Shown piece after piece: positions 1-12,500 of a stretch of 64,000 nt of DNA; positions within the stretch are counted from its first letter, which is position 1; each line of letters starts with the position of its first letter. A model generated the notes under the pieces. That model did not search any database, was not told where the DNA came from, and saw nothing but the letters and a program-made list of their open reading frames with translations. The DNA comes from Melanocharis versteri (lineage: Eukaryota > Chordata > Aves > Passeriformes > Melanocharitidae). The position numbers and the translations under genes were made by a program. The stretch is taken from positions 199,321 to 263,320 of the forward strand of contig VZTG01003805.1 in the NCBI GenBank assembly GCA_013397845.1. The letters run 5' to 3'.

Positions 1-3000
1 AGGTGATGAAAACAAGCACCGTGAGCGCTGGGCTGGGATGGGAGCCTGGCAGGTCCAGACTGTTCACATCCGAAAAACAGAACCTGGGCAGCCTGGTACA
101 AGTGTCTGTATGGCACACGGATCCCTGCAGAGCGAATTTAAAAGCAGATATTACCAATCATTTGGTTTTCCCTCTTGAAAGTGCCTCATAAGCCAAGGGA
201 GCTTGGTTTTGGGAGACAGCAGTGGGATGGGGTCAGGAGCTCCATGCTGAGCATCTGGCTCTGGACTGACTCTCCTGGCTTGCCCAGGACACAAGGGCTA
301 CTGCAATTGTAATTTTTTCCAGATACCAACCACATGCTTGTCTTTGCAGATATAGGGGAAATGGCTTTGGTCACCATTCAGTGGTTCTCAAAATCCTGTA
401 GTCCTTAATGCTGGAAGGACCAGGCAGCAAAACACAACAGCTGACCTGCAAGCATGAAATGCAAAGCTTGGCTTTGCAGCTGATCCCTCAGCTGCTACTT
501 AAAAGCCGTGTTGTTTTGCAAAGCCCAAAGCCTCATACTTTCTCCTTATTGGATTAGAAACCGGGGGAAAAGCACATTACTGGAGTTCCTAAGTACAACT
601 GGATATTGCCAGCAATGAGTTCCCAACCCGGAGCTGTTATTGACACACAGCAGTGCTCACACTGATCACTCCACAATTCCTCCTCACATTTATATGCTCC
701 CTGTTCAAGCAGCTTATATAAAACAGCCATCATCCCAGCATGCCAAGAGGAAGGGAAGGCACAGCTCCAAGGGACAGTTATGCATGGAGAATCCTACCCC
801 AGCACTGCACATCCTGAGCCACAGACCCATCAACCACCAGGAAGCATTTCAAAGGCAGCAGATTTAATGTCTGTGACAGGGGATACTATCTCCTAACTAT
901 CTCCTGATACCATCCACAGAGCAGCTCGGATGAAACGCATTAGATGCCCCAAGTACAGCAAAAACAAATGCTGTGATAAATCTTGTAAGCTGCCAGAGAC
1001 CTTTTTATTGTTCCTCAGGCTCACAAGTTTCCACTACTTCATAAAGCAGCAGGGAGGGGATACAGCTGCCTTCCATGTGAGGGGAAGGCATAAAGTCCAG
1101 GCAACATCAGTGGGCAAAGGCCTGCACCATCCTGAGTCTGGGGGGCTGGAGACACTGCACAGCCACTCACCTCCCCAAATCCCAAAAACTTGTCAGCTGC
1201 TGGAGGCTGGGCAGAGGGACCCAAGGAAGGTTACCTGCTCTGGTTTCACAGTCTAAAAACGGGCTGCTGCCCATCACAGGCAGGATGCAGGGCTGGATGG
1301 AGGTTGCTCTAATTTCTTCTGCATCACTAAGTCAGAAGTGAAAAGGCTGCGAAGCCCCACCGGGAGCAGTAAATGGAATTTCCTCAAAGCCTGGGGAAGA
1401 CAAGCGTTGAGGAATGTCTGGGGCAGCATCTCCTCTGAACCCATCCCTCCACCAGCAGGGATGCAGGCTGGGAGAGGGGTGTGGGATCAGGGAGAGCAAC
1501 ATCTTGTGCTTCAGGGGCAAGCAAAGCCACACCACACTCAGCAGCTCCCCCGAGCATCTCAGCTATCTGAGGAGTCACCAGAGCATCGCTCTCATTCCGC
1601 AGGGATGGAGATGCCACCGTGACCCATCCCACTGTGAAGAGAGCCAGCGAGGGGTCCTGGGTCATGCTGGGGCTCCTGCCCCCCTCCCCAAACCAAGCCA
1701 TCCCACCCCCCTGCCCGGTGCACACCACCACACACAGAGCATTTCATTACAAACCTCGGAGTGACAAGGAGTGTTAAGCAGATATAAAGGACATCAGTCA
1801 TTCACCCATCTGGGGTAAAGTCTAGTTGCTGGCGGAAAATAGAGAGGATTGTTATGGCAAGATCTACCATATGGCACCATTATGTGGAGCTTTGCAAGTG
1901 CTCTCCCTGAGCGTGCAAGCAAGATTTCAGCCTTTGAAGAAATGCTGTATTGTTAGCCTGGATACGCAGGAGCCTCTTGAAAGAAGCTGTGGCAGATGGC
2001 ACAGCTTTGTTCTCTTGGTTCGCAGGCAGTTCGTGCAACCCCAGATTTCCTCCTCGCTGGGGCACAGCGATCAGTGATCCTCCTGATGTGTCCTACGGGA
2101 GGGCTGATGGCTCCTGAAACTCCTTAAATCCGATGGATACTGCCTGGCAGGTACCACCCCTCTGCAGGAGCCTCAGGAAGCAAACACCGCCGACCCAAGC
2201 CGGCAGGACATAGCGCCGTCGACGCACGGAAAGCTGCACAAAATCATAAAGCACTGTCCCAGCCAAAGGAGCTGCAGATCAGTAAATCTTGCTGAAATAC
2301 TCTGCTTTTGTCTGTGCCTCTCTGCCAGCACCTGCTCCTCCCTGGGTGGCTGAGCCTGGCCGGAGCCCCGGCAGGACAGCGGACAAAGAAAAGCCTTTCA
2401 GACGGGGCCGGTGCCTGTGTGAGCGACATCCCAACAATGCTCCAACAAAACCCATTCACACCAGGCTGGGGGAGAGCAGAGAAAAGGGAAAAGGTTCCTC
2501 CGGGAGGAAGCGGTGATCAGTCATTGACCACAGCAACAACATCTGCATCTGCCCTGAGCCAGAGAAAAGCCCCTGCCTGCTGCATAGGGCTGGCTGGGAC
2601 AGGGAGCGTCGTCCCTGCAGCCTGGGATGAAGATCAGGCATTTCTTATTGCTGAAATTTGTGTCCAGGCAAAAAAAAAAAAAAAAAAAAATCCCATTTCC
2701 CTGTTGTTCCTAATGCAACTAAGTGAAAAACACTTGCACAGCCACCGAATAAACTCCTAACTATTTATATATTCTATTCACCTATCCTAATTAAAATCCG
2801 AAGTGTCCATCTAACACAAAACAGGCCAAAAACCAGATACTGGGAGAGCAGCCCAAGCCTTTATCTGACCTTGGAGTCACAGCTGCTCCATGTCCCTCTG
2901 CAGCTCAGGCCCTCATCCTCTGCTGCTGGCACGAGACAATCACCAATTTCTCACACTACGGATGTTTCCTGCCTCAGATCAACAAGGCACACTTAAAAAC

Positions 3001-5086
3001 ACACAAAGCTCAGGGAATATTTTGCAGGATGGCTCCAAATAGAAAGGGACTTTGCCCTTCGATGTAAGCAGCAGGTTGGGATCTGTGGAGCAGGGATCCC
3101 ACTCTGTTGTTTGTGTCTGTGGCAGGATTGTCCATCCTGGTGACCAAACTCACTGCTGCAGTGTCTCCAAATACACCCTCCATTCCAGGCCTGAAATCCT
3201 CCATCCCTGCCACCCTGAGTCCCTGATGCAAACAAGTGGGGCAGAAAAGTCACGATTAAGCTGCAAGAGAAGAGTTGGCAAAGGACCAACTCCTGCTAGC
3301 AAAGCCTCCAGATCCCCTCCAACCCCTTTAAGTTCCCTCAACCCAACGGGCTGAGACAGCCAAGGGCTTTGGAGGGAGCCTCAGTCCCACAGAGCAGGCA
3401 CAAGCCATCCCACCCCGGAGGGCCGAGCACGATGGCATCGGGCTCCCGCAGGCATGAAGATCAGCCCAGCACCTCTGAGTGCTTTCTCTGTCTGTCTTCC
3501 AAATGTTACACAGTGGGTTTGTACAGGAACAGCGGGATACCTTCCAAACCATTTAACTAATGCTGAAATTCAATACCCGACACCAACAGGTTACCGAGAG
3601 CAAGAAGGAGCCGTTGTAAGGACGGGGAGGGGATTTGCAACTTCACTCCCCTCAGTGGGAATCTGCCTTCTTGTGCCCACAGGGCAGAGCTTGGCTTCCC
3701 CCTCCCTCCACTCCAGTGCTGGCTTGGGTTGAGATCTGCCTGATGGGTTTTTTGGGGAGCCAGGGGGTTGCAGCTGCTTGCACAGGAGCACGGTGGGCAC
3801 TCGCTGTCCCCCTCCCTACGTGATTTCAGTCCCCAGGGAGCCAGCGTGGCTCCTGCTGCCAGCATGCCCTGCAGCAGCAGCTGCCTCTGGGCCTTTTTCT
3901 CACCCTTGGCTGGGGAAAAATAACTAAAAATCTCAACAGCATGGAGAAGGACCGGGGAGCAGAAGGGCCACACCAGGGTGTGCCCCAGGCTGGACTGGCT
4001 CCTTCCTCGCTGCACACACAGAGGTTTCCTGGGGCACTGCCACTGCACGAAGCATGTGGATGAGTTTGGAAGAGATGTTTTGAAAATCCTGGGCTGAGAT
4101 GAGGGGCACAGGCTTGGTGGGGCTCCAGCAAATGAGCCTCCAGAGATGCCTCCTTCAGCCCAACAAGGCTTTGGCTGGGGCATGGGGAAAGTGATCCACG
4201 GGAAAGAATTTCCCCAGGAAAACCTGATCTGGCCAAGTTATCAGTGGGGAATAAACTGGGGCAGAGGCAGACACTTCACCTGAATAAACCCAACCTGACC
4301 AGTGGAGTTTTGCAGGACTGCTGCAAGAAGAGTCCTGCTGCAGGGACGCTTCATCCCCACTGTGCTGTGTTGGTGTCCTGGTCTGCCACATCCTGCCCAT
4401 GGAGAAGGATGTCTGGGCAAAACCAGCTTTTATAACACAACCTGGAGCTTTCCTCTACCAAGAGGCCCAGCTCAACAGGTCCATGCTGCCTGGCATCTAA
4501 CGGGATGTGCTACACCTTGAGGTGTGACTGATCACTGTCACAATTCCCAGCTCCCTCTACGCATCCCAGCACTGTAGGAAAACCTCATTTCACTGCTGAA
4601 TGAACTCAAAGTAGAGCACCATCCAAAATACCACACCAAAATGTTCTTGCATCGAGGAAATTAAAGCTTTTTTTGGCTGTCAATTTTTTTTCTCAATCCA
4701 CGTTTTTCCAAGTTTCGGAACCAAGAGATAAAGAAACAATATCCGGACGTTCCAAATCTCAGTGTAGCCCACACCTGACAATTTCTGTGAAGCTGAGTGC
4801 CCAGCAAGTAAAGTCACCTTGCACCCATGGGGAACATCCTGCTTTGCCTGCTTGGACCCAAGACCCTGCTGTAAGAAATTAAGAGTTTCTAATGAGTGAG
4901 ACCACCCCAAACTGGCAGGACTTCAGGGAGGAGCAGAGCTCAGGGTTCAGCAACAGCAGCCTCCCTTCACGCCAAAGTCTGCCTGAAAAACCAAAACCAA
5001 GCCTGGGGAGACTGCAAAGAGGGGGTTGAGGGGAAAGAGGGAGAAACCCCAAAACCAAAACTGAAGTTAAGAAGTATCCTACTTAC
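1..5086 (-). other. DAAM1: DAAM1 intron following the first coding exon (partial)
   Basis: This is intronic sequence running out of the window to the left. The next expected DAAM1 coding segment (beginning DELDLTDKHRE) is not present in any frame. The stretch contains one pure A run at 2670-2690 and no CR1 copy that I can recognise. It is moderately GC-rich and CpG-poor. Open frames of 60-200 codons on both strands (for example 2308-2760 and 3557-4183) have no recognisable protein similarity and overlap one another in several frames. Confidence 0.8.
2670..2690 (+). repeat. Poly(A) tract, 21 bases
   Basis: An uninterrupted run of A follows 'tccaggc'. No retrotransposon or processed-gene body is recognisable before it, so it is listed as a simple repeat and not as a retroposon tail. 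Confidence 0.9.
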
Positions 5087-5089
5087 CAC
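5079..5089 (-). other. DAAM1: Splice donor after DAAM1 codon 61
   Basis: The minus-strand sequence reads GTG|GTAAGTAG, a consensus 5' splice site directly after the Val-61 codon. It falls at the position and phase (0) where, as I recall, the human coding sequence continues into the DELDLTDKHRE segment of the next exon. That exon is not in the window. Confidence 0.9.
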
Positions 5090-5269
5090 CAGCTCGGTGA
5101 ACATGGCATCCAGCTCCTCCACCGGTGGCATGGGCAGCGAGGGCTCCATGGTCTGCAGGGCGAAGCTGCTGTCATTGCGCAGCCGGTACGTGATCTCGGG
5201 GTGGTCGCTGCTGCGGAAGCAGCAGAAGATGAAGGAGATCCCCCGGCCGCTCCTCTTCCTCGGGGCCAT
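5087..5269 (-). CDS. DAAM1: DAAM1 first coding exon (N-terminal 61 codons, partial gene)
   Basis: This exon encodes the N terminus of Dishevelled-associated activator of morphogenesis 1. DAAM1 is a cytoplasmic Diaphanous-related formin that links Dishevelled and Rho to actin nucleation in Wnt/planar-cell-polarity signalling. Read on the minus strand, the peptide starts MAPRKRSGRGISF, has the Cys-Cys pair at residues 16-17, the block HPEITYRLRND at about 23-33, and ends EELDAMFTELV at residue 61. As I remember the human protein, this matches DAAM1 with about seven conservative changes; DAAM2 differs much more in this stretch. The GTPase-binding/FH3 region begins only near the end of this exon, and the FH1, FH2 and DAD regions are encoded further left, outside the window. 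The start is fixed by a strong Kozak context (GCCATGG) and an in-frame TAG at 5308-5306 with no ATG between. The exon ends in phase 0 at a GTAAGT donor. Identity is near certain. Confidence 0.95.
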
Positions 5270-5312
5270 GGCCACAGTCCTCAGGGCGTCCCTCCCTCCT
5301 GGGCACTAGATC
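5270..5312 (-). other. DAAM1: DAAM1 5' UTR segment of the first coding exon
   Basis: These 43 bases lie between the splice acceptor and the DAAM1 ATG on the minus strand. They hold an in-frame TAG (5308-5306), so translation cannot begin further upstream in this frame, and there is no ATG upstream of the start. A spliced, non-coding first exon further upstream is therefore expected, as in mammalian DAAM1. The acceptor assignment is from sequence alone. Confidence 0.85.
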
Positions 5313-5335
5313 CTGCGGGGAAGAGGAGAGTGGAG
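5313..5335 (-). other. DAAM1: Splice acceptor with polypyrimidine tract, DAAM1 intron 1
   Basis: On the minus strand a pyrimidine run (CTCTCCTCTTCCCC) leads into GCAG, with the AG at 5314-5313. This is a textbook 3' splice site placed 43 bases before the ATG. A transcript starting at a local promoter and reading through instead of splicing here is possible, because the flank up to about 5420 is also CpG-rich. Confidence 0.85.
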
Positions 5336-8300
5336 GCTGGAGCAGCCGCCCCGCAGCGCTGCGCTCCCGTCCCGCGGTGGGAGGAGGAATCGAGCCACCC
5401 ACGCGCTCGGCACGGAGGGGAAGAGCAGAGACGGTTTTCATGCCAAATATTTCTGCTCAGATCTGACGTTTACAGTCCTGGCAACCTTGACGACCACGCA
5501 AATTAAAAAGATGCATTTGCTTTGCCTCGTGCCAGAGCTGGCAGCGGCAGGGGTCACGCCACTGTCCCCGTGGGACGAGGAGTCCTGGGCCCCACCACTG
5601 CTGCCAATCCCAGCAAATCTGCACCAACCTCCCTATGCCATGGCAGCCAGGCCAGCCCCCCTCACACCCACACCTCATACCCCCTCATGCCAGGGGTGTG
5701 GAAAACTCAGGAGACTGCTGCCAGAACAGCTGGATGTGCTTGGGGCCACCAGGTCCCCACCATGGGTGACTCAACCCTTGAAGACCTCATGTGGCTCAGC
5801 ATGCCCCGAGCTACAAACAGCAGCAGAGCTGAAAAAATATCCTGCACGCTTCCCCCAACTCTTAAACGTGTCCCTAAACATCCACCAGCAACCCCTGGCA
5901 GGGCGGCTCTTTTTCATGGAAAGTTTTGCTTGGCTTTAATTAGATAAACCTTACTCGTAGCTCCAGTAAATATTTACAAGACGCGATTTCAGCTGATAAA
6001 AATCACACGGTGCCGGTAGCTCAGATTTTCCTAAGCAATGCTGACGTCGGGCATCGCTCGCCCCGGCAGCTGCTTGGGTTTTGCTGATTTCTGAAACTCT
6101 GGTTGGGAGCAAAGCTCAGGGCAGGAACCATGTGCCCTGCCTGCCTAATAACAGCGAGGACCAGGCAAATGCTGCCCCACATTTGGGACTGTCAAGTCAG
6201 CAACACAAGAGGAGGGTCACCTATGAGGAATGAGGAGTGTGGAGAAACACTCTAATGAGAAAAATCAACCAGCAAAGTAGGGAATTTTTGAAAGCCTAAA
6301 CATTTGTCTTACAAAGTTACACACCCACATATTTTATCTCTGCGAAACAAGACACTGAGATGTTAAGAGACGGGACAAACAGCCAAGGTTGAAATATGGA
6401 TGACTCAGATTTATTAACAAAGCTATGAAGAGACTCGGGGAAAAAAGGTCAGCATTTGGAGAGGAGTGTTCGATCTCCTCAGAGCCTGCCATTCCTTCCA
6501 ACTATGGATTTATACAGCAGAATAAACAGCTGCTGTGCCCTGTGGAGAGCCAGGGCAGGGGTCAGACCCGAGGTCAGACCCTGCCCCACCACAGCATGGC
6601 AAACACTACCCTCTGAAAACAGGCACCTTGCAGAAAATTCAGGCTCTACCCACAGCTCTTTAACAGAGGGTCTGACCCTTGAAATGATCCCCATGGCACG
6701 TTTTCAGCACATGGTGTAATCATCTGCTGAACCACGAACGATGGGAAAACAGCTATTGGATCTTCACGCAGGATAATCCCAGGCTGTGCAATCGCTCTGT
6801 GCCCAGCCTGGAGAGTCCCCCGCCTCCCTGAAGGGCCCCAAATCTCATTTCACATTTTTACATCTCGGATGTAGAAATATGCAGCCGCTGGAGGAATTTC
6901 AGCTGCCATGAAAGCTCTCTCATCACGGCTCCCCGGCAGCCAGCACCGCAGCAAATCCATTAGCAGCCTGCTGGCATCCCCTCGGTGTCAGCAGGGTTTG
7001 GGGACCTGCTGTGGAGTTTCTCTCCTAAAGAAGGGAGGGAAACAAAAAGCCAGAGGCACACGGGTCTCTGTCCACTCCAACATGGAAGAAAACACTGCAG
7101 GTCTGCGTTTTAAAGAGCCACAAGGAGCAGGGTGCAAAGGGAGATGCTGGTGGCTGCCCAGCGCTTCGTGCCTGGCACAGGAGCTCTGTCCCAACCCACG
7201 TGTCCTCAAGCTGTGCAGAGTTTGGTCACTCAGTCATTCCAAGTCCATGGGTACAGCCACACCATTCCCAGAGCAGCGTCTGATCCTGATCCTGCTCCAG
7301 GAGCTGGTCTGGAGCAGACAGAACCATTCTCCTCTTCCACAGGGCATTTTCCATCTCCTTTTCAACACCATGTCAACCTCGTCCTTGGAACCTGCTGCTG
7401 CATACGAGCTCTGACTCGGGCTTACAAAAACGTGTGGAAAGCTTTTATCAGAACAACACCTGCTCTTCAGAGATACACGCTCCTGACAATGTTTTATGAG
7501 GAGTCTGAATGACAGACCAAAAGGCAAGGTTTTATTTTGGGGTTTAAAGCAGACAGCCATGTAGCAACCAAGACAAGGTACTTCTGAGCTGCTTCCAGCT
7601 CTGGAGCTATTGAGGTTCCTCATTTTCATCTATAAACAATTTAAAAAACCAAACCACCCTATAATGTAGACTGAGTGGGCTGTAGGTTATTACCAGCCAA
7701 GGCTGCAAAAAAAGGTTAGGGAGGGAATATGTTAGCTACCAGGCAAATAGCATTCAACCTTCAGAAGGCTGATGAATATTCATTGACATGATGGATCAAA
7801 ATCAAAACACAGCTCCCTGGCAGGTCGTCGGGAGCTGCAGACAGCACAGCTTGCACCGTCAGAACAAAGTCCAGCTACACAGCCTCCTCCTCCCCTGCAA
7901 ATCCTGCAGAAATTGGTTATTCAAGAAGAAAAAGCAGCAGCCCCTGGCAATCTGGAGGCTTGTGTTAAGGAGAACAGAAGGGACAAGTTCTGCGCCGCAT
8001 CATATGTTAAGTGTCCTGCTCCCACCTCCTGCTTGTACCTTTGACCGCTAATTAGATCAATAAATTTAAGTCAGATTGTGATCTGATGGTGCCTTCTGGC
8101 CTCTACTATTGAGCGAGCCAGAATAAATTAAGCTTAATTGCCCCTGTATGAACAGAGCCAGGGAAGATAGGTTGGGAAGGGTCACTGAGGGAACCTGTAG
8201 CCAAGCCCAAATCTCAAGGCAGGACTGATGGGGCTGAATCATGCCCAAACAACTTTGTTTTCACAGAAACAAGGGTGGAAACGTGTGTGTGATGGGCTCA

Positions 8301-9547
8301 AACTGGAAACCCAGACTGAAGAGATGGAGGAGAAGGAGCTTAGCCCGCGTGTGCAACCAAGATGGACAGAGGCCATGGGCTCAGTGATATACAGACACAC
8401 AAGTTTAGTTCTCCCCAGCCCTAAAAAGAAAAGCACCAAGCCTACATCGCCCTGAGCAGTGTTTAAATTAAATCAGTCATTAGGAGAAAATTGGACCCTG
8501 GTGTCGCTTCCGCCTTTGCTTTAAGGAAAGGAGAGCAGCAATTACCACTTGCATATTCAACAGCCTCCTCAGCAAGCTAAATTAAACTGCGTGGAGCAAC
8601 GAGCTGCCAAAGCCTGTCTGTGACCGATGCCCCAACCAGCTGGTTGGGAGCCAGCACCGGTATTGCAGCATTGCGGTCTGCAGCCTAAAAATACCCAACA
8701 AGGGCACGAACACATGCAAAGGAGCGCGCACGCTCCCCTTCACACCCGCCTCCTCCAAACCCACCCAGGAGCCAGGAGCTAAATCCTCAAACATGAATAT
8801 TAGCTTGTTGTTTTCCTGGCTCCTCTCCCAAAATGAGGATGCAAGATCCTGAGTGAGCTCTTTTGCTGAACGTGGAGCTTTATTCCAGCGCGTCGCACAA
8901 GGAGGGAGCGGTTTTGGTGCAAGTGTAACAGTGCTCACCAAACGTCTCTGCCATGTCCTCACCAATTTCAGCATCTTGGGCCATGTCCAGCTTGGCCTGC
9001 CCTTACTCTGTAAGAGCTTCAGCACAGCCTGGGATGCTCCCAAGCAATGGAAATATTCCAACTCTCATCCATCACTGCACAGGGACCTCCTTGGCTGGTG
9101 ATGGCTGGGAGGCACTTGGCCTCAGCAAGGACTTTAGGAAGACACCATCACTGCCACCAAGTGTTAGAGCCAGGTGTCCTGGACCCCTTTCCACAGCACT
9201 TAGAAAGCAGGAATTTGGCATTCCATGTGTCCCACCCCACCACTGAGCAATGCTCATCCCCCCTCGGGGCTTCTCCCCATGAATTCAACACCCAGAACAG
9301 GGCACAGCACAAGATACCTTGCACCACTTTTTAAAATAAACAGCTCTAGATGATTTTTCCTCCCCTGTAAGTCACATCCAGACCTCCACAGCAATAAAAA
9401 CTGGATGCTTCCATAGCATTTTTCAGATCAGCTCTACGTTTGCAGCATTCCCTGAGGAGCACCAAAGCCCTTCCCAGGCACGTTTTAATTTTTCACCTTA
9501 CAGACCCAAGACAGTCAGCACCTTCCTTGGCTCCACTCAGCAACCCA

Positions 9548-9593
9548 ACCTCTTCTTGGGTTTGGTTCTGACCTCTTCTTGGGTTTGGTTCTG
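9548..9593 (+). repeat. Perfect tandem duplication, 2 x 23 bp
   Basis: The unit, starting acctcttcttgggtttggtt and ending ctg, occurs twice in a row with no mismatch (9548-9570 and 9571-9593). Perfect identity suggests a recent duplication, probably replication slippage. Confidence 0.95.
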
Positions 9594-12500
9594 ACTGTGA
9601 GCCCTCCAAAGTGTGCTCATGGTGCTCTGCCCATCCAAGAGGCAGCAGCACAACCCTCTGAAGAGAGAGAAGTGCTGCTCCATTTCATGTCTGCACCAAA
9701 GCTGGTGCAAGGAAACACTTTTTACTGAGGAGGGGTCTAAGCATTATTCGATTTTAAAAATAAAATGTTTGACATTGAGCTCTTGCATGCATGAAATGCT
9801 CAGAAATAGGATTGTCTTCCCCTGAGCAAGAGTCACCTTCCCTCCAACACAGAAGCTTAAAGGATCTGAACCCATTACCAGCACCTCCACCGTGCTGAGC
9901 ATGGCTCTGGTATCCCCAGCACAGCTGCTCCTCTTTAAAGCAACTAGAATGATTTTTTTTTGGCCACGAACTCCCACGCTGATTTTCAAAACCCCCCTTC
10001 TCCAGTGTAAAGCTGTTTTCAGGCACAGGCTGTACAGGGGAGCAATGTTTGTGTTCGGTGGAAATCAGTGCATATCATCAGAAGGGGGCAAAAAGCCCAA
10101 AACATTCAGCTAAAAGGCTTTAAACTATTGATTGCCTTTTCTCCATCCATCTACTCTCAAAACAGCAGCCCAAAAGGGGATGGGAACAGGACCCTTTCCA
10201 TGATGCAGCTGCCAGGAGGAGCCTGACTCATCACTGGTGCATCACAAGAGAAGTGATTCTCAGCGTAAGCAAATCTCAAAGACTTGGGTTTCATAGATTT
10301 ATAAATACACCTGCCAAATCCTGAATTACCCCCGATCCTCCTTCCTCTTCCCAGAAATCCTGTTAATACTCTGTGAACCCAACAAAAAGTGTTTTGTGCC
10401 TCCATACCTTGCTTGGGCTACCTGGCACCTGAAGGCCACCAGCACACTGGTCCTGATGCCATGAGGAGCGGGCTGCAGCCACAGGCTCTCTGCTCACTGC
10501 AGCAAAGCCCCATCTGCCAGCATCATCAAAAACCCAGTGCTTGCCTAAAATGTGTCACCTCCTCTTTCTATCCTCTCCTTTTATTGTGGCATTTGTCATA
10601 TCCTGAAGCATGCATCTGGGCCTGCTGTCTCGCAAGAAAACACTGCACTCTGCTCAAGGGCAGATGAGCTTCGGGGGCTTGACGGCCACATCCAGGGTGC
10701 AGCATGAAAAATTAGACCAGTTCATTCACAGAGCCAGTGAGGGAAAGACATAGTTTCACAAATTTGTAACACGCCTAAAGAAAAAGAAAAAAGAAAAGCC
10801 CTCCTTTTTCCACTTTAAACTTACACCTATCAAAAGTGCTGGGAGAGACCCAGCAAAAAGTGTCTGCATGGGGCTCCCACCTGGAGGTGTTGATGCTATC
10901 CAGGGAAAAGAGCAACAACCTCCATCGTGCTGTGAGAGTGCCATGGCCTGGCTCGCCTGCCGCCTCTCCAGCACACGAGCGGGGTCCCTGCCAAGGGAAG
11001 CACACAGGCTGCTGACTCTGTAATCCACTTTTCAGGGGGAAGAGCGTGGTGCACAGCAGGGTGAGACGGGATCCGTCTTAACGCTCTCCAGCTGAAATCA
11101 ATCCTCACTGCTCGCTTTGGCGAGCCAGCAAAAATCTGGAGCAGGGGATGGCTGATGGTGCGCTGCAGGATGTGCATCCCAGGGCATGGAGACGAGCTTG
11201 GATCCAAGGAGAAGGCTGAGGGCTTGCAGCATCTCCCAGGAGCTGATCCAGGGAGCCCCACGCAGCCCTTGATCCCCCGTGGTGCGCGGCGCAGCGCACA
11301 TATTAATCCAACCAGGGAAGATGCTGCTGCAGCAAAACTTTGTTTGGCTTTCGAGGATTAAAAACCAAACCTTTCTGGAAGTTTCCCAGCCATTCTAGAT
11401 GGTGAGCAGCACGGTAACATTGGAGGCCACGAGTTCTCCACTAAAAGGGTAAATTTGATCAGTGGCAAGCTGAGCACCGGCGCCAGATCCTCCAAACCAC
11501 TACAGACCACTTCTTACAGGAGCTCCAGCAGATCAGCTCAGGCAAATACCACTTATTTCAGGAACAAGGACAACAACATGGAGCCACAGACAAGACCCAG
11601 TTTGCGAACCTATATAAATACATATATATATTTCTTGATATTCACTAGGGTGCTGAATGACCCAATTTTACAGACACACACATCCTGTTTTCCCAGAAGC
11701 CAGGCGGATTCGTGGTCCTTTTTTCGCAGAATCAAACCAAAAAAGTGGGGTGGGTTGGCAGTGGTGGGAGGAAGAAACAGTTTTCCAGCCACATATTGCT
11801 CCCTTAAATGCACTGCATGATTTGCATCCCGAAACCCAGGCGCAACACTTGTCCAAGCCCAAGAGACTTTCCAGGAAGGCGGAGGGAGGCAGAGCTGGCG
11901 GCGGGGGGCTCTCCAGGAAGGATGCTGGGGCATTCCCCTGACCTCCCTGTGTCCCAGCCCAGTTTTAAAAGGCAACACAGAAAATAAAAAAAAAACCAAA
12001 AAACCCAGCAAAAAGGAAAGGCAGCACGAGGGGCCGCCGGTCCCGGTGCTCCCCTCACCCCGCTCTTGTTTTGGGGCAGCAGCTGTCGGTGCTGCATTGT
12101 GCTGGGGCTCAAAGGGGCAGAGACGGCCCTTTCAGAGCCCAGCTTACGTGCAGGGAGGGATTAGCACCGACCCGGGGCTCTCCCGAAAGCCTGAAGCCTT
12201 GCAGGGAAGAGCCTCCCAGAATCTGTCCTGTGCTGTTTGAACCCGGTCTCTCGGGCAGCCTTTGGGAGTGTCCGGGCTGGGTGATGCTGAGCCTTGTCCA
12301 GGCAGCCCTCGAGGAAAAAACCAGTGAAGAGAGAAGGATGCAAGAGCTCCTGGGCAGCTCAGAGGGCTCCTACAGCCTGGCTGAGCATCCCAGGGAGAGC
12401 ATCCTCTTCCATCCCGGCTCCATCCCTATCACCCAGCACAAGCACCAACCCAGCCCCACTCCATTTCCACCGCTGCTTTTGGCCCCAGCTGGAGGAAAAC

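Larger units (their letters stand above)
5085..5425. promoter_or_regulatory. Small CpG-rich patch over the DAAM1 start exon
   Basis: CpG dinucleotides cluster in the start exon and for about 110 bases upstream of it (5321-5425, with GCGCTGCGCTCCCG- and CACGCGCTCGGC-type strings), while the flanking intron is CpG-poor. Coding pressure explains the exon half. The upstream half is intronic, so it could be a minor internal promoter. No TATA or other core element is evident. Confidence 0.3.

Noticed and set aside
2289..2690. Possible processed pseudogene ending in the 21-base A run
   Set aside because: No similarity to a known mRNA upstream of the A run, no AATAAA-type signal at the right distance and no clear target-site duplication.
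3557..4183. 208-codon minus-strand open frame, same strand as DAAM1 and just downstream of its start exon
   Set aside because: It does not resemble the expected next DAAM1 exon (which begins DELDLTDKHRE) and has no suitable splice framing.
8582..9061. 159-codon minus-strand open frame with tryptophan- and lysine-rich peptide
   Set aside because: No recognised family, and it overlaps the homeodomain-motif pocket, which looks non-coding.
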